This document shows positions 21,581-31,316 of a stretch of 64,000 nt of DNA, piece by piece. The DNA lies in NCBI RefSeq assembly GCF_905171765.1, contig NC_053392.1, positions 407,134,565-407,198,564 of the forward strand. Reading direction: 5' to 3'. Made by a program: the position numbers and the translations under genes. Each line of letters opens with the position of its first letter. Position 1 is the stretch's first letter. This stretch comes from Bufo bufo (lineage: Eukaryota > Chordata > Amphibia > Anura > Bufonidae). Under the pieces are notes generated by a model that saw only the letters and a program-made list of their open reading frames with translations, had not been told where the DNA came from and did no database searches.

Positions 21581-23121
21581 CGCGGCCAAAAGTTTTGAGA
21601 ATTACATAAATATTGGAAAAGTTGCTGCTTAAGTTTTTATAATAGCAATTTGCATATACTCCAGAATGTTATGAAGAGTGATCAGATGAATTGCATAGTC
21701 CTTCTTTGCCATGAAAATTAACTTAATCCCCAAAAAAACTTTCCACTGCATTTCATTACTGTCATTAAAGGACCTGCTGAGATCATTTCAGTAATCGTCT
21801 TGTTAACTCAGGTGAGAATGTTGACGAGCACAAGGCTGGAGATCATTATGTCAGGCTGATTGGGTTAAAATGGCAGACTTGACATGTTAAAAGGAGGGTG
21901 ATGCTTGAAATCATTGTTCTTCCATTTTTAACCATGGTGACCTGCAAAGAAACGCGTTGAGCCATCATTGCGTTGCATACAAATGGCTTCACAGGCAAGG
22001 ATATTGTGGCTACTAAGATTACACCTCAATCAACAATTTATAGGATCATTAAGAACTTCAAGGAAAGAGGTTCAATTCTTGTTAAGGCTTCAGGGCGTCC
22101 AAGAAAGTCCAGCAAGCGCCAGGATCGTCTCCTAAAGAGGATTCAGCTGCGGGATCGGAGTGCAACCAGTGCAGAGCTTACTCAGGAATGGCAGCAGGCA
22201 GGTGTGAGCGCATCTGCACGCACAGTGAGGCGAAGTCTTTTGGAAGATGGCCTGGTGTCAAGAAGGCCAGCAAAGAAGCCACTTCTCTAAAAAAAAAACA
22301 TCAGGGACAGATTGATCTTCTGCAGAAAGTATGGTGAATGGACTGCTGAGGACTGGGGCAAAGTCATATTCTCTGATGAAGCCTCTTTCCGATTGTTTGG
22401 GGCATCTGGAAAAAGGCTTGTCCGGAGAAGAAAAGGTGAGTGCTACCATCAGTCCTGTGTCATGCCAACAGTAAAGCATCCTGAGACCATTCATGTGTGG
22501 GGTTGCTTCTCATCCAAGGGAGTGGGCTCACTCACAATTTTGCCCAAAAACACAGCCATGAATAAAGAATGGTACCAAAACACCCTCCAACAGCAACTTC
22601 TTCCAACAATCCAACAACAGTATGGTGAAGAACAATGCATTTTCCAGCACAATGGAGCACCGTTCCATAAGGCAAAAGTGATAACTAAGTGGCTCGGGGA
22701 CCAAAACGTTGACATTTTGGGTCCATGGCCTGGAAACTCCACAGATCTTAATACCATTGAGAACTTGTGGTCAATCCTCAAGAGGCGGGTGGACAAACAA
22801 ACCCACTAATTCTGACAAACTCCAAGAAGTGATTATGAAAGAATGGGTTGCTATCAGTCAGAAATTGGCCCAGAAGTTGATTGAGAGCATGCCCAGTCGA
22901 ATTGCAGAGGTCCTGAAAAAGAAGGGCCAACACTGCAAATACTGACTCTTTGCATAAATGTCATGTAATTGTCGATAAAAGCCTTTGAAACGTATGAAGT
23001 GTGTGTAATTATATTTCAGTACATCACAGAAACAACTGAAACAAAGATCTAAAAGCAGTTTAGCAGCAAACTTTGTGAAAACTAATATTTGTGTAATTCT
23101 CAAAACTTTTGGCCACGACTG
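21577..23121 (+). mobile_element. Tc1 element copy 2 (DD35E type)
   Basis: The terminal repeat ggccaaaagttttgagaatt at about 21585 pairs with aattctcaaaacttttggcc at 23095-23114. The similarity continues inward for about 45 bp. TA duplication follows the right end at 23122-23123. The length of 1545 bp agrees with the sister copy at 28614-37103 once its insert is removed (1549 bp). The last Asp-to-Glu spacing is 35 by my count, as in the Traveler family. The family name is inference. Confidence 0.9.
21934..22945 (+). pseudogene. Tc1 transposase, copy 2
   Basis: The frame starts MVTCKETR and has an early stop (TGA, 21958-21960), then an open stretch 21973-22290 with the paired helix-turn-helix part (TPQSTIYRIIKNF, TSAELTQEWQQAG). 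A frameshift follows in an A-run near 22290. The catalytic part 22312-22809 has the first Asp in VIFSDEASF. The second catalytic Asp is replaced by Asn: the copy reads QHNGAP where the sister copy at 29090 has QHDGAP. The Glu is in NTIENLW. A last frame change near 22800 precedes the C-terminal piece ending KKKGQHCKY. The product cannot be active. Confidence 0.9.
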
Positions 23122-23127
23122 TATATA

Positions 23128-24690
23128 CACTGCGTGCAGAATTATTAGGCAAATGAGTATTTTGACCACATCATCCTCTTTATGCATGTTGTCTTACTCC
23201 AAGCTGTATAGGCTCGAAAGCCTACTACCAATTAAGCATATTAGGTGATGTGCATCTCTATAATGAGAAGGGGTGTGGTCTAATGACATCAACACCCTAT
23301 ATTAGGTGTGCATAATTATTAGGCAACTTCCTTTCCTTTGGCAAAATGGGTCAAAAGAAGGACTTGACAGGCTCAGAAAAGTCAAAAATAGTGAGATATC
23401 TTGCAGAGGGATGCAGCACTCTTAAAATTGCAAAGCTTCTGAAGCGTGATCATCGAACAATCAAGCGTTTCATTCAAAATAGTCAACAGGGTCGCAAGAA
23501 GCGTGTGGAAAAACCAAGGCGCAAAATAACTGCCCATGAACTGAGAAAAGTCAAGCGTGCAGCTACCAAGATGCCACTTGCCACCAGTTTGGCCATATTT
23601 CAGAGCTGCAACATCACTGGAGTGCCCAAAAGCACAAGGTGTGCAATACTCAGAGACATGGCCAAGGTAAGAAAGGCTGAAAGACGACCACCACTGAACA
23701 AGACACACAAGCTGAAACGTCAAGACTGGGCCAAGAAATATTTCAAGACTGATTTTTCTAAGGTTTTATGGACTGATGAAATGAGAGTGAGTCTTAATGG
23801 GCCAGATGGATGGGCCCATGGCTGGATTGGTAAAGGGCAGAGAGCTCCAGTCCGACTCAGACGCCAGCAATGTGGAAGTGGAGTACTGGTTTGGGCTGGT
23901 ATCATCAAAGATGAGCTTGTGGGGCCTTTTCGGGTTGAGGATGGAGTCAAGCTCAACTCCCAGTCCTACTGCCAGTTTCTGGAAGACACCTTCTTCAAGC
24001 AGTGGTACAGGAAGAAGTCTGCCTCCTTCAAGAAAAACATGATTTTCATGCAGGACAATGCTCCATCACAGGCGTCCAAGTACTCCACAGCGTGGCTGGC
24101 AAGAAAGGGTATAAAAGAAGAAAATCTAATGACATGACCTCCTTGTTCACCTGATCTGAACCCCATTGAGAACCTGTGGTCCATCATCAAATGTGAGATT
24201 TACAAGGAGGGAAAACAGTACACCTCTCTGAACAGTGTCTGGGAGGCTGTGGTTGCTGCTGCACGCAATGTTGATGGTGAACAGATCAAAACACTGACAG
24301 AATCCATGGATGGCAGGCTTTTGAGTGTCCTTGCAAAGAAAGGTGGCTATATTGGTCACTGATTTGTTTTTGTTTTGTTTTTGAATGTCAGAAATGTATA
24401 TTTGTGAATGTTGAGATGTTATATTGGTTTCACTGGTAAAAATAAATAATTGAAATGGGTATATATTTGTTTTTTGTTAAGTTGCCTAATAATTATGCAC
24501 AGTAATAGTCACCTGCACACACAGATATCCCCCTAAAATAGCTAAAACTAAAAACAAACTAAAAACTACTTCCAAAAATATTCAGCTTTGATATTAATGA
24601 GTTTTTTGGGTTCATTGAGAACATGGTTGTTGTTCAATAATAAAATTAATCCTCAAAAATACAACTTGCCTAATAATTCTGCACTCCCTG
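23128..24690 (+). mobile_element. Tc1/mariner element (DD37E type)
   Basis: The outer ends share gtgcagaattattaggcaa (about 23135-23153 and the complement near 24665-24683) and are flanked by TA. A second, inner inverted repeat is perfect over 22 bp (gtgcataattattaggcaac... at about 23309-23330 and its complement near 24480-24501). The element therefore has a double terminal-repeat structure, as in IR/DR-type Tc1 transposons. The length is 1563 bp. It starts only six bases after the end of Tc1 copy 2. Confidence 0.9.
23346..24362 (+). pseudogene. DD37E transposase with a single stop codon
   Basis: A 338-codon frame opens MGQKKDLTGSEKSKIVRYLA and has a helix-turn-helix region (TLKIAKLLKRDHRTIKRFIQ, about residues 24-43) and a basic linker. 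Catalytic residues are visible: Asp in VLWTDEMRVS, Asp in FMQDNAPSQ and Glu in LNPIENLWS. I count 37 residues between the last two, the spacing of the TRT family. The only visible defect is TGA at 24136-24138, where relatives have Trp in a WPPCSPDL-type motif. After it the same frame is open to the natural stop at 24360-24362. That makes it the least damaged Tc1/mariner gene here. Confidence 0.9.
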
Positions 24691-24698
24691 TATATATA

Positions 24699-25175
24699 TT
24701 GCAGTTGCCTGCCCGTGTGTGAGAGGCCACAGGCCCACAGACTGTACTGTGTGCACACCACTCATATCGGGTGGCACAGTACCTTGCAGATAAAAAAGTA
24801 ATTTCATTTTTACACTTTAAAATAATTGCAGTTGCCTGCCAGTGTGTGTCAGGCCCACTGACTGTACTGTGCCCACTGCCAGTGCCCACCACTCATCGGG
24901 TGGCACAGTACCTTGCAGATAAAAAAGTAATTACATTTTTTCTCTGTAATATAATTGCAGTTGCCTGCCAGTGAGTGTCAGGCCCACAGACTGTATTGTG
25001 CCCACTGCCCACCACTTATATCGGGTGGCACAGTACCTTGCAGATAGAGTCATAATTTTTTTTCTCTGTAATATAATTGCAGTTGCCTGCCAGTGAGTGT
25101 CAGGCCCACAGACTGTACTCTGCCCACTGCCCACCACTCATATAGGGTGGCACAGTACCTTGCACGCATAGTACC
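24699..25175 (+). repeat. Leader tandem repeats of hAT-B (about 125 bp)
   Basis: Four units begin gcagttgcctgcc at 24701, 24828, 24957 and 25079. Each contains ggtggcacagtaccttgca. They sit directly before the transposase start. A decayed echo, atagggtggcacagtac, lies at about 37652. Confidence 0.85.
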
Positions 25176-25191
25176 ACTAATCTAAAAAAAA

Positions 25192-28100
25192 ATGACAGGC
25201 AGAGGAAGGTCACCCCGCAGGGGCCGTCGTGGTCATGATGCTGTGATTTCCTTTGGACCTAGAATAATGCCCAGTGTTCAGAGGCCACGTACCCTGAACT
25301 CGAAAAATTCTGAGGACATAGTTGACTGGCTTACACAGGACACCCAATCTTCTACAGCTTCCGCTCGGAACCTTGACGCACCATCCTCCGCCAGCTCAGC
25401 TTCGGGCACCTGTCAAGTTACCACTCGCCCACCCGCAGCCACCACCAACACCAGCCGCTTCACTTGATCTGTCAGAGTTATTTACACATCATTTGGAAGA
25501 AATGAGTGATGCGCAACCATTATTGCCAGAGGATATAGATAACAGGGATATGTCTCAGTCAGGCAGCATTACACACATGGACGTACGGTGTGATGATGTT
25601 GTACCGGCTCCTGCTTCCTTTGCTGAGTTGTCAGATACAAGTGAAGCGGTTGATGATGACGATGTGTCCGTTGATGTCACGTGGGTGCCCGCTCGAAGAG
25701 AAGAATAACAGGGGGAAAGTTCAGATGGGGAAACAGAGAGGAGGAGGAGACTAGTTGGAAGCAGGGGGAGGTCGTCACAAGGAGCTAGTGGCACAGTCAG
25801 ACAGCATGTATCGGCACTCGGGGTCAGCCAGACAGCACGCCAATCAATGCATGCTGTTGCCACCACCAGAATGCCGTCATTGCAAAGCTCAGCAGTGTGG
25901 CATTTTTTTTGTGTGTCTGCCTCTGATAACAGCGATGCCATTTGCAACCTGTGTCAAAAGAAACTGAGTCGTGGGAAGTCCAACACCCACCTAGGTACAA
26001 CTGCTTTGCAAAGGCACATGATCTCACATCACAAACGCCTAACACATGATAAGTACAAGCAGCAAAGAAACTCAAAGCCACCATCCTCCTCCTGGTCCAG
26101 CATCTTCAGCCACGTAAACCACTGCTGTCCTCCTTGTCCCCTCTCAACCACCCGCCACTCCGCCTCTCACCTTCAGCAGTTCCTGCTCATCTGCCCACAG
26201 TCAGGTGTCTGTCAATGAAATGTTTGAGCGTAAGAAGCCAATGTCAGAGTCACCCCCTTGCTTGGCGTCTTTCAGCTGGCTTGTCGGAACTCTTAGCCCG
26301 CCAGCTTTTACCATACAAGCTGGTGGAGTCTGAGGCCTTCAAAAAATTTGTAGATATTGGGACACCGCATTGGAAGGTACCCGGCTGAATTTTTTTTTCA
26401 TAAAAGGCAATCCCCAACCTGTACTCTATTGTGGAAAAGAAAGTCATGGCATGTCTGGCACACAGTGTTGGGGCAAGGGTCCATCTGACCACTGAAACCT
26501 GGTCTGCAAAGCACGGTCAGGGCAGGTATATCACTTACACTGCGCATTGGGTAATCCTGCTGATGGCTGCCAAGCATGGAATGCGTGGCTCTGCAGAGAA
26601 GTTGGTGACACCACAACGACTTGAAGGCAGGCCTGCTGCCACCTCCTCTACTTCTCCTACTCCATCCTCTTCACTAACCTCCTCGGCTGAGTCCTCTTCT
26701 ACTGCTGCGTCTTGCTCCACATCAACTGCACCCCCCCAGCTCCCCAGGGCTATTCCACATCCCGGATACGACAGTGTCACGCCGTCTTGGGGTTGACTTG
26801 CCTGAAAGCAGAGTCACACCGTACCAGCACTCCTGTCCGCCCTGAATGCACAGGTGGATCAGTGGCTGACCCCGCACAAACTGGAGATCGGCAAAGTGGT
26901 GTGTAACAATGGAAGCAATTTGTTGGCGGCATTGAATTTGGGCAAGTTGACACATGTGCCGTGCATGGCACATGTGTTGAATCTGATCGTACAACGCTTT
27001 GTGCATAAGTACCCAAGCTTACAGGACGTCCTCAAGCAGGCCAGGAAGGTGTGTGGCCATTTCAGGCGTTCCTACACAGCCATGGCCCACTTTTCTGATA
27101 TTCAGTGGCGAAACAACATGCCAGTGAGGTGTTTGATTTGCGACAGCCTGACACGTTGGAATTCAACACTCCTAATGTTCGACTGCCTGCTCCAACAAGA
27201 AAAAGCCATCAATGAGTATTTGTATGACCGGGATGCAGGACAGCCTCTGCGAAGGTGGGTATTTTTTTGCCACGTTACTGGACGCTCATGCGCAATAGCT
27301 GTAGGCTCATGCGTCCTTTTGAGGAGGTGACAAACCTAGTCAGTCGCACTGAAGGCACCATCAGCGACATCATCCCATTTGTTTGCTTCCTGGAGCATGC
27401 CCTGCAAAGAGTGCTGGATCAGGCCGTAGATGAGCGTGAAGAGGAAGAGTTGTGGTCACCATCACCACCAGAAACAGCCTTATCATCATCGCTTGCTGGA
27501 CATGCGGCAATGCTGGAAGAGGAGTCTGAGGAAGAGGAGTCAGAGGAGAAATGTGGCTTTGAGGAGGAGGAATACCAACCACAGCAGGCATCCCAGGGTG
27601 CTCGTTGTCACCTATCTGGTACCCGTGGTGTTGTATGTGGCCGGGGGGAAGAACAGACCTTCAATGAGATCAGTGAGGACGAGGAACGGGACATGAGTAG
27701 CTCGGCATCCAACCTTGTGCAAATGGGGTCTTTCATGCTGTCATGCCTGTTGAGGGACCCTCATATAAAAAGGCTGAAGGAGAACGACCTGTACTGGGTG
27801 GCCACGCTACTAGACCCCCGGTATAAGCAGAAAGTCGCTGAAATAATACCGAATTACCGGAAGTCGGAAAGGATGCAGCAGTTCCAAAACAAGTTAAAAA
27901 GTATGCTTTACACAGCGTATAAGGGTGATGTCACAGCACAACGGGAATCTAACAGGGGAAGAGGTGAAAGTAATCCTCCTCCTACCACGACCACGCCGGC
28001 AAAGACAGGACGCTTTACAGACGTGTTGTTGATGGAAGACATGCAGAGCTTTTTAAGTCCTACGCATCGCCACAGCCCTTCGGGGTCCACCCTCAGAGAA

Positions 28101-28409
28101 CAACTCGACCGACAGGTAGCAGACTACATCGCCTTAGCTGCAGATATCGACATTCTGAGGAGCAATGAACCCCTTGACTACTAGGTGTGCAGGCTTGACC
28201 TGTGGCCTGAGCTATCCCAATTTGCGATAGACCTTCTGGCCTGCCCCGCTTCAAGTGTCCTGTCAGAAAGGACCTTCAGCGCAGCAGGAGGTATTGTCAC
28301 TGAAAAGAGAAGTCGCCTAGGTCAAAAAAGTCTAGATTACCTCACCTTTATTAAGATGAATGAGGCATGGATCCCGAAGGGACTGACAGTGGGGGATGCA
28401 TTTGACTAA
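25192..28409 (+). pseudogene. hAT-B transposase
   Basis: It begins MTGRGRSPRRGRRG, a basic RG-rich head like that of hAT-A. Then come an acidic linker (about 25500-25700), a BED finger (ICNLCQKKLSRG...LQRHMISHHK, about 25935-26035), HLTTETWSAKHGQGRYI with the first Asp position changed to Glu (about 26490), VVCNNGSN where hAT-A has VVCDNGRN (about 26900), TRWNSTL, an acidic stretch, WVATLLDPRYK (about 27797) and the dimerisation block SSVLSERTFSAAGG (about 28250-28300). Breaks include a stop at 25706-25708, frame changes near 25465, 26220, 26800 and 27260, and a stop at 28182-28184. Two of the three catalytic acids look altered, so it is inactive. Confidence 0.88.
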
Positions 28410-28785
28410 AAAAGGCCTGATAAGATGCCTTGGGCTAAAAATGGTCCACACGCTGCTGTATTTAATCTCTGCATGCCGGATGACTGCATGCTGGATGACC
28501 AACTAGGGTTCAAGCCGCATTGTTTTAGTGCACTTTCTGCCTGGAAAACATAAATTTTTCCGGCCGCTGCTACAGCACGGCTGCAACAATACCTCATTTT
28601 TCAGGCATGTGTACAGTCGTGGCCAAATGTTTTGAGAATGACAAAAATATTAGTTTTCACAAAGTTTGCTGCTAAACTGCTTTTAGATCTTTGTTTCAGT
28701 TGTTTCTGTGATGTAGTGAAATATAATTACACGCACTTCATACGTTTCAAAGGCTTTTATCGACAATTACATGACATTTATGCAG

Positions 28786-29110
28786 AGTCAGTATTTGCAG
28801 TGTTGGCCCTTCTTTTTCAGGACCTCTGCAATTCGACTGGGCATGCTCTCAATCAACTTCTGGGCCAATTCCTGACTGATAGCAACCCATTCTTTCATAA
28901 TCACTTCTTGGAGTTTGTCAGAATTAGTGGGTTTTTGTTTGTCCACCCGCCTCTTGAGGATTAACCACAAGTTCTCAATGGGATTAAGATCTGTGGAGTT
29001 TCCAGGCCATGGACCCAAAATGTCAATGTTTTGGTCCCCGAGCCACTTAGTTACCACTTTTGCCTTATGGCACGGTGCTCCATCGTGCTGGAAAATGCAT
29101 TGTTCTTCAC
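28786..29110 (-). pseudogene. Tc1 copy 3 transposase, C-terminal part
   Basis: On the minus strand the piece starts at the hAT-A2 junction and reads CIFQHDGAPCHKAKV (catalytic Asp retained), NIDILGPWPGNSTDLNPIEN (catalytic Glu) and ends KKKGQHCKY before a stop near 28786. No defect was seen in this part. It is separated from its N-terminal part (36052-36746) by 6.9 kb of hAT-A2. Confidence 0.88.
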
Positions 29111-29409
29111 TAGAGTTGAGCGAACACCTGGATGTTCGGGTTCGAGAAGTTCGGCCGAACTTCCCGGAAATGTTCGGGTTCGGGATCCGAACCCGACCCG
29201 AACTTCGTCCCGAACCCGAACCCCATTGAAGTCAATGGGGACCCGAACTTTTGGGCACTAAAAAGGCTGCAAAACAGCCCAGGAAAGAGCTAGAGGGCTG
29301 CAAAAGGCAGCAACATGTAGGTAAATCCCCTGCAAACAAATGTGGATAGGGAAATGAATTAAAATTAAAATTAAAAAAATAAAAATGAACCAATATCAAT
29401 TGGACAGAG

Positions 29410-31205
29410 GTCCCATAGCAGAAAATCTGGCTTCACGTCAGCAGAGAATCAGTCTCTTCCTGCCATAGCAAAGAATCTGGCTTCATGTCAGCAGAGAATC
29501 AGTCTCTTCATGCCATAGCAGAGAATCTGGCTTCATGTCAGGGCAGAATCAGTCTTCATGTCATAGCAGAGAATCAGGCTTCACGTCACCCACCACTGGA
29601 ACAGGCCACTGTCACACATTTAGGCCCCGGCACCCAGACAGAGGAGAGCGGTCCCGTAACAGAGAATCTGGCCTTATGTCAGCGCAGAATCTGTCTTCAT
29701 GTCATAGCAGAGAATCAAGCTTCACGTCACCCACCACTGGAACAGGCCACTGTCACACATTTAGGCCCCGGCACCCAGACAGAGGAGAGAGGTCCTGTAA
29801 CAGAGAATCTGGCCTTATGTCAGCACAGAATCTGTCTTCATGTCATAGCAGAGAATCAGGCATCACGTCACCCACCACTGGAACAGGCCACTGTCACACA
29901 TTTAGGCCCAGGCACCCAGGCAGAGGAGAGAGGTCCCGTAACAGAGAATCTGGCCTTATGCCAGCACAGAATCTGTCTTAATGTCATAGCAGAGAATCAG
30001 GCTTCACGTCACCCACCATTGGAACAGGCCACTGTAACACATTTAGGCCCAGGCACCCAGGCAGAGGAGAGAGGTCCCGTAACAGAGAATCTGGCCTTAT
30101 GTCAGCGCAGAATCTGTCTTCATGTCATAGCAGAGAATCAGGCATCACGTCACCCACCACTGGAACAGGCCACTGTCACACATTTAGGCCCCGACACCCA
30201 GACAGAGGAGAGCGGTCCCGTAACAGAGAATCTGGCCTTATGTCAGCGCAGAATCTGTCTTCATGTCATAGCAGAGAATCAAGCTTCACGTCACCCACCA
30301 CTGGAACAGGCCACTGTCACACATTTAGGCCCCGGCACCCAGACAGAGGAGAGAGGTCCTGTAACAGAGAATCTGGCCTTATGTCAGCACAGAATCTGTC
30401 TTCATGTCATAGCAGAGAATCAGGCATCACGTCACCCACCACTGGAACAGGCCACTGTCACACATTTAGGCCCAGGCACCCAGGCAGAGGAGAGAGGTCC
30501 CGTAACAGAGAATCTGGCCTTATGTCAGCGCAGAATCTGTATTCATGTCATAGCAGAGAATCAGGCTTCACGTCACCCACCACTGGAACAGGCCACTGTC
30601 ACACATTTAGGCCCCGGCACCCAGACAGAGGAGAGCGGTCCCGTAACAGAGAATCTGGCCTTATGTCAGCGCAGAATCTGTCTTCATGTCATAGCAGAGA
30701 ATCAGGCATCACGTCACCCACCACTGGAACAGGCCACTGTCACACATTTAGGCCCAGGCACCCAGGCAGAGGAGAGAGGTCCCGTAACAGAGAATCTGGC
30801 CTTATGTCAGCACAGAATCTGTCTTAATGTCATAGCAGAGAATCAGGCTTCACGTCACCCACCACTGGAACAGGCCACTGTCACACATTTAGGCCCAGGC
30901 ACCCAGGCAGAGGAGAGAGGTCCCGTAACAGAGAATCTGGCCTTATGTCAGCGCAGAATCTGTATTCATGTCATAGCAGAGAATCAGGCATCACGTCACC
31001 CACCACTGGAACAGGCCACTGTCACACATTTAGGCCCAGGCACCCAGGCAGAGGAGAGAGGTCCCGTAACAGAGAATCTGGCCTTATGTCAGCACAGAAT
31101 CTGTCTTAATGTCATAGCAGAGAATCAGGCTTCACGTCACCCACCACTGGAACAGGCCACTGTCACACATTTAGGCCCCGGCACCCAGACAGAGGAGAGG
31201 TTCAT
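29410..31205. repeat. 141-bp minisatellite in hAT-A2 3' region (about 12 units)
   Basis: Units contain cagagaatctggccttatgt, catgtcatagcagagaatca, ggaacaggccactgtcacac and ggcacccagacagaggagag. The first units (29410-29540) are shorter and degenerate, the later ones nearly identical. The unit is 47 codons long, so one plus-strand frame stays open for 604 codons across the array (29485-31299). That frame is antisense to the element, made only of repeats and without a recognised domain, so it is not called as a gene. hAT-A3 has the same array with about four units. hAT-A1 lacks it. Confidence 0.93.
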
Positions 31206-31316
31206 TGAACTTTGGGTTGCCCCACAATATAATGGTAAAATGAAATTAAAAATAGTATTGAATGAGGAAGTGCCCTGGAGTAGAATAATATATTGTTAAG
31301 GGGAGGTAGTTAATAT

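Noticed and set aside
29485..31299. 604-codon plus-strand frame as a repeat-containing protein
   Set aside because: It is antisense to hAT-A2 and consists only of the 141-bp repeat. A second frame is also open, and the homologous array in hAT-A3 is short. Kept as a repeat and listed as a finding.
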